DNA of 64,000 nt from the IMG/VR virus record IMGVR_UViG_3300027801_001493, positions 55,028-119,027 of that record; one strand, written 5' to 3'. Positions 25,178-33,988 of this stretch are shown here, one piece after another. A program made the translations under genes and the position numbers. This DNA is from a virus. Under the pieces are notes generated by a model. The model had not been told where the DNA came from and made no database searches. It saw only the letters and a list, made by a program, of their open reading frames with translations. Position 1 is the first letter of the stretch. The number at the start of each line of letters is the position of its first letter.

Positions 25178-25963
25178 CTAACGGATTTTTTTATTTGTTT
25201 CGACTGCCTTTTTAAGCATATTAAGTTTAATATTCTTATCATGTGCATACTTTAAAAGTGCTTCTGTATCTTTGGGGAAACAATGTCCTCCAAAGCCAAG
25301 TTCTCCGTCTGGACCTGGTACCTGCATATGGCTACCGCCTATACGTGGATCTCTTGTTAGCATGTCTGTAAACTGTTCCCAACTAACCATACTACTGCCA
25401 CTGTTATGTAACTTATGTAAGTCATTAAAGAACATTACTTTAGTTGCTAAGTAACTGTTAATAGTATATTTGAGTAGACTCGCTGTTGTTAAATCTGTTT
25501 TAAATGTAGGAACAATCTTAACTGAACTGTGTCTAAGATATGCTTTTTCTACTACTTCACAGTCTCTCCATTTACCACCTAACACTTGCATATTAGGATT
25601 TTTAAAATCTTCGTTTGCATTTGCTTCTGTGAGGAACTCTGGATTATAAACTATTTTTAGTTCGTATTCTTTTTTAAATTCCTGTAAATAGTCTGGTATA
25701 ACTGTACTCTTAATTACTACAACACCCTTGTACTGAAGTCTATTAAGCTCTGAGAGTACATCATTTGCTATGGTTGTATCACAACTACCATCTTCTGCAA
25801 CTGGTGTAGGGACACAAACAAATATTAGTTTGCAATCATGCAAGTCATTTATAGTGTTATCTGTGTACTTAGGGTCTACAATAACTTGCTCACAGTCTTT
25901 ATCGAATCCGTTTGCTACTGCTGAGCCTACAAATCCTTTACCTATGATTCCTAACTTTAACAT
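25178..25963 (-). CDS. UDP-glucose/GDP-mannose dehydrogenase-like, C-terminally short
   Basis: 261 aa. The NAD-binding N-terminus (LGIIGKGFVGSAVA), the FVCVPTP segment, PEFLTEANA and the catalytic Cys in GFGGHCFPKDTEAL are intact. The C-terminal nucleotide-sugar-binding domain of the usual 390-450-aa enzymes is missing. It could work as a shortened dehydrogenase or need a partner. It is the last gene of the operon starting at 28209. Confidence 0.85.
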   Translation of the reverse strand: MLKLGIIGKGFVGSAVANGFDKDCEQVIVDPKYTDNTINDLHDCKLIFVCVPTPVAEDGSCDTTIANDVLSELNRLQYKGVVVIKSTVIPDYLQEFKKEYELKIVYNPEFLTEANANEDFKNPNMQVLGGKWRDCEVVEKAYLRHSSVKIVPTFKTDLTTASLLKYTINSYLATKVMFFNDLHKLHNSGSSMVSWEQFTDMLTRDPRIGGSHMQVPGPDGELGFGGHCFPKDTEALLKYAHDKNIKLNMLKKAVETNKKIR

Positions 25964-26235
25964 TATACGTTGCCTTTAATCCGTTCTATTATATAGCGGT
26001 CTTCGTATGGCTCATCGCCAACATACTCTGGTGCATTAACTAATGCCTTATCCACTCTCATTTTAATATCCCATAGTCGACGTTTCATGTCACTGCCGGT
26101 CCAGCCATCATTACGTGGGTTCTTCATTTCATGTTCTAGTTCCCATATAATATGTAGGGCTTCGTCGCTGTTAGGGATAATCATTCCTTCTCTGTTATAA
26201 TATATTCGCTCATTGTGAGCATTGTTTTTATTCAC
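25963..26235 (-). CDS. Hypothetical protein, 90 aa
   Basis: Charged, helical protein (EALHIIWELEHEMKNPRNDGW...). It overlaps guaC upstream by 8 nt and shares one base with the downstream start. Not recognised. Confidence 0.6.
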   Translation of the reverse strand: MNKNNAHNERIYYNREGMIIPNSDEALHIIWELEHEMKNPRNDGWTGSDMKRRLWDIKMRVDKALVNAPEYVGDEPYEDRYIIERIKGNV

Positions 26236-27277
26236 CTACCTGTAAGTTTTCAAAAACTGTATTATGTGTTGACTTACATTGTACAAAAGTTGTACACTTA
26301 GATAAATTCTTTAATTTGTCGGCACCAACGTAAGTGCAACCACTACGCAAACCTCCAAGTAAGTCTGTGACAACATTGGTAACTGGACCTTTACGAGGTA
26401 TTCGTACAATTCTGCCTTCACTTGTTCTATGATCCTGTACTCCACCTGTATTCTCCTGTGCTTGAGTAGTGCTACTACCGTAAAATTCTATTGTATTTGA
26501 TTCACCGTCTATCTTGCCGCCTTCGTCACAACCTGCCATCATGCCACCTAGCATAACAAAGTCTGCTCCGGCACCAAATGCCTTAACTACATCTCCAGGA
26601 CTACTACAGCCGCCATCAGCAATGATGTGTCCGCCAAGACCATGAGCGGCATCGGCACACTCAATAACGGCTGATAATTGCGGATACCCAACACCTGTCT
26701 TAATACGAGTAGTACAAACACTACCAGGCCCAATGCCAACTTTAACGATATCTGCTCCACGTAATAATAACTCCTCAGTTAAGTCTGCTGTAACTACGTT
26801 ACCAGCAATAATTGTAAGTTCTGGATACTGGTCTCTAAACCTTGCTACAAAGTCTAAAAATCGTTCGCTGTACCCATTTGCAACATCAATACACACATAT
26901 TTTATACTGCGTGATAGTTTGATAGTTGCGTCTATTCGTTCTTTGTCTATATCTGTAATGCCTGTGCTTATTGCTATGTTTCTGCATAGGTCTGGTTTGT
27001 GTACATGATTGCCTAACCAATTCCAAATGTCTGCTGGCTGGTAGTTTTTATCTAAACATGTAAACATCGGCTTTCTAACAAGTTCTTCTGCCATTGCAAA
27101 TGTGCCAACGCCTTGCATGTTAGCCGCCATAATAGGAATACCTTCCCATTCTTTACCGCTGTTCCTAAATTTGTATCTACGTTTTAAGTCAACGTCTTTA
27201 CGACTGCCCACAGTACTTCGTTTGGGTCTAAGTAAAACGTCATTGTAATCTAATTTTACGTCTGCTTCTATTCTCAT
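26228..27277 (-). CDS. guaC: GMP reductase
   Basis: 349 aa, the length of GuaC and without the CBS domains of IMP dehydrogenase. It follows the GuaC pattern throughout: [36 protein letters not shown] with catalytic Cys188, [17 protein letters not shown] and [10 protein letters not shown]. It converts GMP to IMP with NADPH, feeding guanine nucleotides back to the adenine branch. In an AT-rich phage this would shift the purine pool toward A. It overlaps the MazG-like gene by 4 nt. Confidence 0.93.
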   Translation of the reverse strand: MRIEADVKLDYNDVLLRPKRSTVGSRKDVDLKRRYKFRNSGKEWEGIPIMAANMQGVGTFAMAEELVRKPMFTCLDKNYQPADIWNWLGNHVHKPDLCRNIAISTGITDIDKERIDATIKLSRSIKYVCIDVANGYSERFLDFVARFRDQYPELTIIAGNVVTADLTEELLLRGADIVKVGIGPGSVCTTRIKTGVGYPQLSAVIECADAAHGLGGHIIADGGCSSPGDVVKAFGAGADFVMLGGMMAGCDEGGKIDGESNTIEFYGSSTTQAQENTGGVQDHRTSEGRIVRIPRKGPVTNVVTDLLGGLRSGCTYVGADKLKNLSKCTTFVQCKSTHNTVFENLQVGE

Positions 27278-27600
27278 TTTGTTGGAATTCCTAAGCCTTG
27301 TCTAATAACGTCATCTTCTTTTACAAACACTCCATCAATCATCATGCCTTTACGATCCTTGATATCATCGTATGCTTTTTGTAAACATTGAGTAAGTGTT
27401 AATTCATTACGTTCAGCTATGTTAATTAACACAACCATCATGTCACCTATGTCATCACTGATGTCTCTTTCTTTGCAAATGTTGTCTGACAACTCACCTG
27501 CTTCTTGTATAAGTTTAGCAAATTGTGTTTTGTCATCCGATCCTTCTATAAGGTTTCTATCGTAATGCCATTTAGTAATTAGTCTAACTAGTTCTTCCAT
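27274..27600 (-). CDS. MazG-like nucleotide pyrophosphohydrolase
   Basis: 108 aa. The all-alpha NTP-PPase pattern is present: LIQEAGELSDNI supplies the first Glu pair, DDIGDMMVVLINIAERN the E/D..D motif, then CLQKAYDDIKDRKG. It probably hydrolyses nucleoside triphosphates to monophosphates; the preferred nucleotide is unknown. It sits between GGCT and guaC in one overlapping operon. Confidence 0.8.
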   Translation of the reverse strand: MEELVRLITKWHYDRNLIEGSDDKTQFAKLIQEAGELSDNICKERDISDDIGDMMVVLINIAERNELTLTQCLQKAYDDIKDRKGMMIDGVFVKEDDVIRQGLGIPTK

Positions 27601-27977
27601 TCGAGTGTATCTCCAAATTCTTCAATATGTGCTGATTCCATTTCACCATACTTTTCTTTATAGTCGGGTCCTAAGAAATACATAACTGCTTTACCCTCAG
27701 TTGTTTCTGTTGGTATCTTATTGTAAAAGTCTGGATAACCTTCTATAGCATCTAACTGATCCATTACTTCATCGTTTACTAACCAAACTTCGCCTTTAAT
27801 CTTTTTTGATCCGCCCATAACTACACCTGGAAATGCACCCAAGTCCATCATATCATAATCTGGATATACAGTTGTAGCCATACCCACAATCTCTACCTTG
27901 TCTGGTCCAAAGCCATTAAGACCTCTAATTTCTCCGCCACTTTTAAGTGTGCCGTAAACAAATACCTTGTTATTCAT
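27588..27977 (-). CDS. Gamma-glutamylcyclotransferase-like protein
   Basis: 129 aa with the AIG2/GGCT start FVYGTLKSGG (substrate-binding YGTLK loop), a GEVWLV strand and the likely catalytic Glu in LDAIEGYPDFYNK. This fold converts gamma-glutamyl-amines to 5-oxoproline; many homologues have other or unknown substrates. It overlaps both neighbours. Confidence 0.8.
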   Translation of the reverse strand: MNNKVFVYGTLKSGGEIRGLNGFGPDKVEIVGMATTVYPDYDMMDLGAFPGVVMGGSKKIKGEVWLVNDEVMDQLDAIEGYPDFYNKIPTETTEGKAVMYFLGPDYKEKYGEMESAHIEEFGDTLEWKN

Positions 27978-28209
27978 ATTCTTTCCTACTGTCTAAATCA
28001 ATAATCTTTGTTTCTAGTGCTTTAATTCTAGCATTCATCCCAGAGATAATAATACTTGTATCCTGGTCTACAATGGTTGAATCTAACGCAATCCTGTCAT
28101 TTTGTAGATTTTCAATTTCTGTTTGTTGCTCTTTAACGGTCTTTTCTAAGTCAGAACACAATGTTATTAGTTCTGCTTTAGTCATTTGTGTTTTAGATTT
28201 TTTGCTCAT
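27970..28209 (-). CDS. Coiled-coil protein, 79 aa
   Basis: After MSKKSKTQMTKAEL, heptad-like repeats continue to the end (LCSDLEKTVKEQQTEIENL..., ARIKALETKIIDLD). It is the first gene of the guaC operon, 7 nt after the -10 of a sigma70 promoter. No enzymatic domain. Confidence 0.6.
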   Translation of the reverse strand: MSKKSKTQMTKAELITLCSDLEKTVKEQQTEIENLQNDRIALDSTIVDQDTSIIISGMNARIKALETKIIDLDSRKEYE

Positions 28210-28215
28210 AGGTTA

Positions 28216-28244
28216 ATTATACTGCATTCCTTAGTTATTGTCAA
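28216..28244 (-). promoter_or_regulatory. Sigma70 promoter of the GGCT-mazG-guaC-ugd-like operon
   Basis: TTGACA (28244-28239), 17 bp, TATAAT (28221-28216): full consensus. Confidence 0.85.
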
Positions 28245-28863
28245 GTAAATTATTATATATTTTATACTCTGGTGCCAAGTATTCCATAATTGCATCTTTA
28301 TGTGGCGTTAGTTCTTGTGCTATTTGCTGTTTGTGTTCATCTACAGTTTGGTTTACTTTGAGTATATTCATACCTTGTTTGTTAAACCATTCTGTGAGGT
28401 TGTCTGTTTTTACTACAGTTAAAGATTTATACAGCATGTGTTCTGTGATATACAACCAATTTGCTGTATGTCCATCATCATAACTATAATTACCAATTGT
28501 GAATCCATTGTCAATGCTGTTTGTATTTGTTCTTGTTAATTGACAAAATGCACTAACATATCTTTGCCATGGATCTCTAATTATTAAAACAACGTCAGTA
28601 TCTTTCCAAAATGCATTATCGAAAGGTATGTTATCTTGACTTGGTAATTCATTTGGGTACACAGTTCTGTCTATAAGGTAGTTACTGTTTCCACGTGGAG
28701 GTACTTTAGGACTTAGTGGGTCTGGATTACCATGCTGGTATATTGTGCTACTAGAGTAATTTTTCCAATCATCGTAATCATTAAATAGATTAGACAAAGA
28801 CATTAATCCGCATTTACGAGCGGAAATTATAACTTTGTTTTCCTTCTCGTTTAAAAAAATCAT
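28231..28863 (-). CDS. Sulfotransferase-like protein
   Basis: 210 aa. An N-terminal VIISARKCGLMSLSNLF occupies the place of the PAPS 5'-phosphate loop (K..GxxS/T). VVLIIRDPWQRYVSAF is the 3'-phosphate-binding RDPxxRxxS motif. The two together are diagnostic of the sulfotransferase fold. It may sulfate an envelope glycan or small molecule. It starts 1 nt before the TauD-like gene's stop and ends inside the next operon's promoter. Confidence 0.7.
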   Translation of the reverse strand: MIFLNEKENKVIISARKCGLMSLSNLFNDYDDWKNYSSSTIYQHGNPDPLSPKVPPRGNSNYLIDRTVYPNELPSQDNIPFDNAFWKDTDVVLIIRDPWQRYVSAFCQLTRTNTNSIDNGFTIGNYSYDDGHTANWLYITEHMLYKSLTVVKTDNLTEWFNKQGMNILKVNQTVDEHKQQIAQELTPHKDAIMEYLAPEYKIYNNLLDNN

Positions 28864-29805
28864 TTAGTATTCCAATTTGTCTGTGTCTTTTAACTTAGTG
28901 TACTTGTCAAAATAGTCATCTACCATGTTGTCATAATGGAATGTAATCCTATGTAGTACTCTATTTGCAATTACTTCAGGTTCCCATTCTACTCTTTTAT
29001 GTAGTGTTAGTACTTGGTCTGATATAACAATATCGCCAGGATGCCATTCATGTTCATATATGTATTTGTGTTGGAAACAATGTTCCATTAATAATTTTTT
29101 AAGTTCTTTATCTTCGAAAGTACAGTTGTTATGATAATGGAAGTATAAACCTTTCTTACCATTAAAGCCTTCGTGTACCAAAGGCATTGTGTACTTGTGG
29201 TCAACTAATCCAAAACCTTTCATCATTTGTAGTTGTGGAGTTGCTACACCTTTTGCCCAATTTTCAGGAGCATATTCATAGTTGCCTATAACACCTTCGC
29301 AACGTGCTTTTAATTCATCTGGCATATCATCGTATGCTTTTACAGTATCCATAAATGCTGTATGTGTTCCTTCACTGTGCCAAGCACCTTGTAAAGCAAC
29401 ACCTCTGGCTCTATCCATATCACCATTCATATTACTGTGCCAATCTAGTTCTCCGTTGCCAAAGATACCAGTTGGTAAACCTTTTTCTGTTTTCTTGCCT
29501 GTTACTCGTTGTAGTGGGAAGTCATTGTCCTCACCTTCAAATGTAAATGGATCTACATATTCAAGATTGCCTATGTTAGCACCATCTTGTTTCCATAGCA
29601 TTTGTTTCCAATTAGCAAAGCCACCCATCTTGTGACATAACTTTGCAAATGGTACTGTTTCAAATGGTTGTTTGACAAAAGCAATTAACAAGTTGTCTAA
29701 GTATATCTCATTAATGTCTTGATAGTCTTGTTCTGTAAGTTTTGATATGTTGCAGTCTATTAGAACTCCTGCATTTACTAATGGTATTACTTTCATTTTA
29801 CTCAC
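28864..29805 (-). CDS. TauD/TfdA-like 2-oxoglutarate oxygenase with altered metal motif
   Basis: 313 aa. The pattern GELDWHSNMNGD (117-128), a distal His in DQVLTLHKRVEW (His269) and Arg286 in VLHRITF follow the TauD layout. The usual HxD iron motif reads H-S-N (123-125), so either Asn replaces the Asp ligand or the nearby Asp128 compensates. It may be an oxygenase, a halogenase-like variant or inactive. It overlaps dCMP deaminase upstream by 8 nt. Confidence 0.65.
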   Translation of the reverse strand: MSKMKVIPLVNAGVLIDCNISKLTEQDYQDINEIYLDNLLIAFVKQPFETVPFAKLCHKMGGFANWKQMLWKQDGANIGNLEYVDPFTFEGEDNDFPLQRVTGKKTEKGLPTGIFGNGELDWHSNMNGDMDRARGVALQGAWHSEGTHTAFMDTVKAYDDMPDELKARCEGVIGNYEYAPENWAKGVATPQLQMMKGFGLVDHKYTMPLVHEGFNGKKGLYFHYHNNCTFEDKELKKLLMEHCFQHKYIYEHEWHPGDIVISDQVLTLHKRVEWEPEVIANRVLHRITFHYDNMVDDYFDKYTKLKDTDKLEY

Positions 29806-30304
29806 TTAAATGTTCGACTACGCATCCACTCTTTTCTAAAAAGTCTCTGCCTGATCCTTTGGCGGCATCATATGTATTTTTAAAATATACTTCTGATATG
29901 CCTGATTGAAATATTAATTTAGCACATTCTATACAAGGCTCGTGTGTACAAAATAGTACAGCATCCTTACAACTTTCACTGCTTTGTGCTACTTTGGCTA
30001 TTGCATTTGTTTCTGCATGTAGCACTTCTGGTTTTGTTTTTAATTTGCTCCAAGTATTACCATGTGGTGAACTATGCATAACAGCACCATCACCAATAAA
30101 CTTGTCTCTCATGTGAGGAATATCATTCCATGTATCAGTAGTTTCGCATTCATTAGTCCATCCGCTAGGCATACCATTGTAACCTATACTAATAATTCTG
30201 TTGTCTTTAACAATAATAGCACCTACTTGGGCACGTTTGGCAGTACTAAGTTCTGCAAACTGTTCTGCTACTTTTATATAGACTTCTTTAAATTTATCCT
30301 TCAC
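29798..30304 (-). CDS. dCMP deaminase
   Basis: 168 aa. Zinc site His96-Ala-Glu98 (LHAETN) with Cys124 and Cys127 in EPCIECAK. The extra His/Cys-rich insert between residues about 50 and 90 fits T4-type dCMP deaminase (CD). It makes dUMP for thymidylate synthesis. It overlaps the fabF-like gene by 4 nt. Confidence 0.93.
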   Translation of the reverse strand: MKDKFKEVYIKVAEQFAELSTAKRAQVGAIIVKDNRIISIGYNGMPSGWTNECETTDTWNDIPHMRDKFIGDGAVMHSSPHGNTWSKLKTKPEVLHAETNAIAKVAQSSESCKDAVLFCTHEPCIECAKLIFQSGISEVYFKNTYDAAKGSGRDFLEKSGCVVEHLSE

Positions 30305-31515
30305 TTGTTATACTCGGTTGTTATACTAACTGCCGCACTTCTTCCACCAAACCCAAATGATGTTTTAAACATCCTGTTGTACTTTGCTTCTTTTACTTCT
30401 GTTGGTAAGTTAAAGTGTCCGTCGTCTGTAAACGGATTTGTTAAATTTGCATTAGCTGGTATGAATCCTTCGACCATTGCTTCTGCACCTAATACAATTT
30501 CTGCAAGTCCACTAGCACCCATCATATGGCCCACTTGTCCTTTGTTGCCGTACAAGTGACTTCCTTCTGGAAAGTAATCTTTCAACACGTTATACTCTAC
30601 AGGATCACCAAATGGCGTACTTGTGGCATGTGCATTTAAAACTGTATATTCGTCAGCACTTGCACCGGCTTGCTTTAATGCTTTATCAATAGCAATCCTG
30701 GCTCCAGTGCCGTCTAAATCTGGTTGTGTTGCATGGGCTCCATCGTTAGCAATGCCTAATCCATCAACTACCCAACGTATATTTGCTCCACGCTCTTGTG
30801 CAAGTTCCAATGGTTCTACTACTAGATAAACACTACCTTCTCCCATAACAAAACCATCTCTGCTTTCGTCCCAAGGAACACTTCTGCCTGTTGGACTAAT
30901 TGCTCCTAACAGTTGGAAGTATATAGTACTCATTGAACTTGTCATGAAATCTGTTCCACCTACAATAGCACTTGTATAGCCTTCTGTTTGCATATACTTC
31001 TTTGCTATATCCAGTGCTTGTAACCCGCTAATACATGTTCCGCTAGTACCCATACTAGGCCCATGTAACTTGTAATGACTGCTTATATGGTTGCTAACGT
31101 ACTCATGTGAGCTACTTAACAGTATCTGAGGATGTACTTTACGTCTTTTATCATTTAGAATTTGTCCGTACCTTGCTAGGTTTGGTGCACCGCCTCTAAT
31201 AGTACCAACTATCACTGGTGTGTCTTGTGGTAAGTCTAATCCACTTTGTTTAACTGCATGGTCAACTGCAATCATACTGGTAACTACAGTAGGATCTATC
31301 CAACGTTTGTCTTTCTTTTTGATGAGATGCTCAATGTCTACATCGTCATAATTACAATGGAATGCTTTTTCTACTTCTAGTATCCAGTCACTGAAATGAC
31401 CTTGTTGCCTGTAATCAGTTATGGGTACTTCGAGTGCCTTTAAGTTTCTGATATTTTCAGAGAGTGTATTGCCCAAAGGCGAGACGATACCTACTCCAGT
31501 AATTGCAAGTTTCAT
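30301..31515 (-). CDS. FabF-like beta-ketoacyl synthase
   Basis: 404 aa, full length for KAS I/II. Catalytic Cys161 (SGTCISGLQA), His296 (NAHATSTPFGD) and the Lys325/His330 motif (GNKGQVGHMMGAS) are all present, with the C-terminal FKTSFGFGG loop. It condenses acyl-ACP with malonyl-ACP. It could boost fatty-acid synthesis or build a specialised acyl chain; co-transcription with oxygenase and sulfotransferase-like genes leaves the second option open. A late-type box lies exactly 5 nt before the ATG. Confidence 0.93.
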   Translation of the reverse strand: MKLAITGVGIVSPLGNTLSENIRNLKALEVPITDYRQQGHFSDWILEVEKAFHCNYDDVDIEHLIKKKDKRWIDPTVVTSMIAVDHAVKQSGLDLPQDTPVIVGTIRGGAPNLARYGQILNDKRRKVHPQILLSSSHEYVSNHISSHYKLHGPSMGTSGTCISGLQALDIAKKYMQTEGYTSAIVGGTDFMTSSMSTIYFQLLGAISPTGRSVPWDESRDGFVMGEGSVYLVVEPLELAQERGANIRWVVDGLGIANDGAHATQPDLDGTGARIAIDKALKQAGASADEYTVLNAHATSTPFGDPVEYNVLKDYFPEGSHLYGNKGQVGHMMGASGLAEIVLGAEAMVEGFIPANANLTNPFTDDGHFNLPTEVKEAKYNRMFKTSFGFGGRSAAVSITTEYNK

Positions 31516-31520
31516 AAACG

Positions 31521-31528
31521 TATTTACC
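31521..31528 (-). promoter_or_regulatory. Late-type promoter, leaderless type (GGTAAATA)
   Basis: GGTAAATA-CGTTT-ATG: 5-nt spacing to the FabF-like start codon. Confidence 0.6.
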
Positions 31529-31585
31529 GTGAAATATTAGAGGTAAGGATACAGAATTGGTAACCTTATTTTGAATTTAAAGGGA

Positions 31586-32437
31586 TTAAGACTTTTTGAT
31601 TAATGCGCCTTGCCAAAAACCTGAATTATCTGATTCTGAATTTAAACACCATTCTGATGTCCAATTCTTGCCAGTTAATGTCATAGGGTTCATAGCGGCC
31701 CAAAATGCTTCATTTACATTTGGAATGTGGAAGTTTAATATTGCCATAACTTCACCTGTTTCCATCTTATTAAAGATTGTTGCAAACATTTTTGTTTGTG
31801 TATACACGTCTAATTCTGGGAAGCCCATGTTAGGTATCCAAGGATTAATAACCCAAACATCAGGATTAAAAGTTCCTGCTGTTGTAGAGTCACCTAGTTT
31901 GGTTCCATCATGTGCAACACACAATGATTCACTTGCCCATGTTCTTGTTAACTGTGAGATTTCATTCATTGTCAATGTTGGTACTGCGTCTGCAAGTGTA
32001 ATAGTGGTAATTAACTCTGGGTCTGCATCTGGATCTGTATACGGATCAAAGTATTTAACGGAAACTGCTTCTGCGGCTTCGTTATAAACTACTTCTGCTG
32101 TTGCTGATGTATCATGTTTAAATACGTTTGCTACATTTCCTGTATTAGAAAAGTAATCACTGGTTGTTAGGAATGTATCAATATATGTATCTGATGTAAC
32201 AATTTTAACGCCTGCTTGGTTACTTGCATTGTCTACAATAAACTTTGCAGTTTTACCTGTTGCCGCATACGGTTCAACTATGTTAAGTACTTCTCCAGTA
32301 GCCATCTTTTCTACTACTGATTGAATTAATTTACCTTGTAGTTCTGTTAGTGTTCCATCAAGTAAATCATCCCATGTAAACGCGGTATCATCGATTGCAT
32401 CAATTTCTGCCGCTGTTGGTAATGTCATATTAGCCAT
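31586..32437 (-). CDS. Hypothetical protein, 283 aa
   Basis: Acidic, Thr/Asp-rich soluble protein. Near-repeated phrases (EKMATGEVLNIVEPY, about 43-57; NKMETGEVMAILNFH, about 229-243) point to an internal duplication of about 90-residue units. An AGAAAAG-type ribosome site and a late promoter precede it. Virion-type composition; family not recognised. Confidence 0.6.
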   Translation of the reverse strand: MANMTLPTAAEIDAIDDTAFTWDDLLDGTLTELQGKLIQSVVEKMATGEVLNIVEPYAATGKTAKFIVDNASNQAGVKIVTSDTYIDTFLTTSDYFSNTGNVANVFKHDTSATAEVVYNEAAEAVSVKYFDPYTDPDADPELITTITLADAVPTLTMNEISQLTRTWASESLCVAHDGTKLGDSTTAGTFNPDVWVINPWIPNMGFPELDVYTQTKMFATIFNKMETGEVMAILNFHIPNVNEAFWAAMNPMTLTGKNWTSEWCLNSESDNSGFWQGALIKKS

Positions 32438-32470
32438 TCTTTTCTCCAGTGTTAAATGCTTTTACACTTG

Positions 32471-33385
32471 TTATTTATCATTTAATGGCAGTAACTCTAC
32501 GATATTAGGAAACTCAATTACAAGTTTATGCATTTCTTCCATAGTAAAATCTTCTGCAACTTCGCCTAGCCTAATTCTGCCTACCCTATATTCTGGTGCT
32601 GTAAACGGTAAAGGAACATTATGCTCATTGCACCACGCATAATATTCTTCCATTTTCCAATAATCCTGCTCTTCTGTATTCTTAAATTGTGGACCTTGGT
32701 CAAAATTCATTGCAAATGCTGGAGCATACGTTGTTTGTTGTCTTAATTCATCTGCATGTTCTGTTGCTAATACTACATCTGATGTGCCAAAACATGCCGC
32801 TAAATCCTTGCCAACTGTATTATAATCTAACTCTAAAAATCCCCACATACCCCATGGTAGTTTTGAGTCAAAGTCCTCATCTGTTATTGTTAAGTCTATA
32901 CCCTCTAATATGTGCGGTCTATAATATTCTTGCTTTGCCACAATAAGAACTTTATCCATATCAGTTGGAACTGTTTCTAATGTGTGTACTAGTATATTAA
33001 CACGTTCTAGTAGTTCTTGTGTTTCACTACCTTTGCCATGCTCTTCTGTAAACTGTTGAAATATTAAATGTAATTGATTTAGTCTTTCTGGTTGTAAATG
33101 TGGCTCTAAATTTAAGTCTAACAAACAAGTTAGCGGTATACTACATAGACCTAACTGGTTTACTTTGTTAATAACAGAGTTCATTTCCTCTGCTAATACA
33201 CTTGCACTATTGTTATCTTGGTTAAAAGTTTGGTCTATTCTATATAGAACATTACTGTTGGGTTCCGCTCTTGCTATCTCCAACGACTCCATAACTTTCT
33301 TTGCTATAGGTGTATCGTATAGTTTAAAATCTAGGTAACGTTTATCATTACCGATTTCACTCTGTAGTATTATTCTCAGTTTCAT
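32471..33385 (-). CDS. Hypothetical protein, 304 aa
   Basis: Soluble alpha/beta protein with a basic beta N-terminus (MKLRIILQSEIGNDKRYLDF), a long helical centre, and a motif PWGMWGFLELDYNTVGKDL in the second half. It overlaps the peroxiredoxin gene by 29 nt, so it is the last gene of the SUF-peroxiredoxin run. Not recognised. Confidence 0.6.
   Translation of the reverse strand: MKLRIILQSEIGNDKRYLDFKLYDTPIAKKVMESLEIARAEPNSNVLYRIDQTFNQDNNSASVLAEEMNSVINKVNQLGLCSIPLTCLLDLNLEPHLQPERLNQLHLIFQQFTEEHGKGSETQELLERVNILVHTLETVPTDMDKVLIVAKQEYYRPHILEGIDLTITDEDFDSKLPWGMWGFLELDYNTVGKDLAACFGTSDVVLATEHADELRQQTTYAPAFAMNFDQGPQFKNTEEQDYWKMEEYYAWCNEHNVPLPFTAPEYRVGRIRLGEVAEDFTMEEMHKLVIEFPNIVELLPLNDK
32472..32479 (-). 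promoter_or_regulatory. T4-like late promoter (GATAAATA)
   Basis: GATAAATAA on the minus strand 34 nt before ATG 32437. Confidence 0.65.
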
Positions 33386-33959
33386 CTTGTTGAGCCATGT
33401 CTTCTTGTTGTTCTGCTAATGCTTGTCTTCTAACATCTTTAATTCCTGTTAAATAATTAAGCATTGATGTTGCATCACTTACATCAAATGGATCGCCGGC
33501 ATAGTTATCTTCTTTGCCTTGCTCTACAAAAATCATTTCAATATAACCATTGTCTACGACCATTGAATATCTGTGGCTTCTTAATCCAAAGTTTACTGCT
33601 TCTTTCTTAACAAGCATACCCATATTTCTAGAAAAGTCACCGTTGCCATCTGCGATTGGTTTAACATTTTCTATACCTAAACTATCTAACCATGCATTCA
33701 TAACAAATGAATCATTAACACTTAGACAAAAAACTTCGTCTACGTCCTGATCAATAATGTCATCATAGTTTGCTTCGTATCCAGGTAAATGTGTACTACT
33801 ACATGTTGGTGTAAATGCTCCAGGTAGTGAAAATACCACAACTCGCTTACCACCGAATAAATCTTCTGTGTTCTCACTGATCCAGTCAAAGTCTACTCTG
33901 CCTTCTGGAATGCCTCTTCTGTTAAACTGTACCATAGGTACGGTCATCTCTACTGCCAT
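33357..33959 (-). CDS. Peroxiredoxin (Prx5/AhpE-like)
   Basis: 200 aa. Peroxidatic Cys in LPGAFTPTCSSTHLPGY, the PxxxTxxC signature of the Prx5 group, preceded by VVVFSLPG and followed by CLSVNDSFVMNAW. A Gln/Glu-rich C-terminal tail (170-200) is an addition. It reduces peroxides and would protect Fe-S clusters made by the neighbouring SUF genes. CGGAGA is the ribosome site. Confidence 0.92.
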   Translation of the reverse strand: MAVEMTVPMVQFNRRGIPEGRVDFDWISENTEDLFGGKRVVVFSLPGAFTPTCSSTHLPGYEANYDDIIDQDVDEVFCLSVNDSFVMNAWLDSLGIENVKPIADGNGDFSRNMGMLVKKEAVNFGLRSHRYSMVVDNGYIEMIFVEQGKEDNYAGDPFDVSDATSMLNYLTGIKDVRRQALAEQQEDMAQQDETENNTTE

Positions 33960-33988
33960 GTCTATCTCCGATTTTTTAAAATGTACTA

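Noticed and set aside
26228-27277. IMP dehydrogenase annotation
   Set aside because: Length, lack of CBS domains and the whole pattern fit GMP reductase better.
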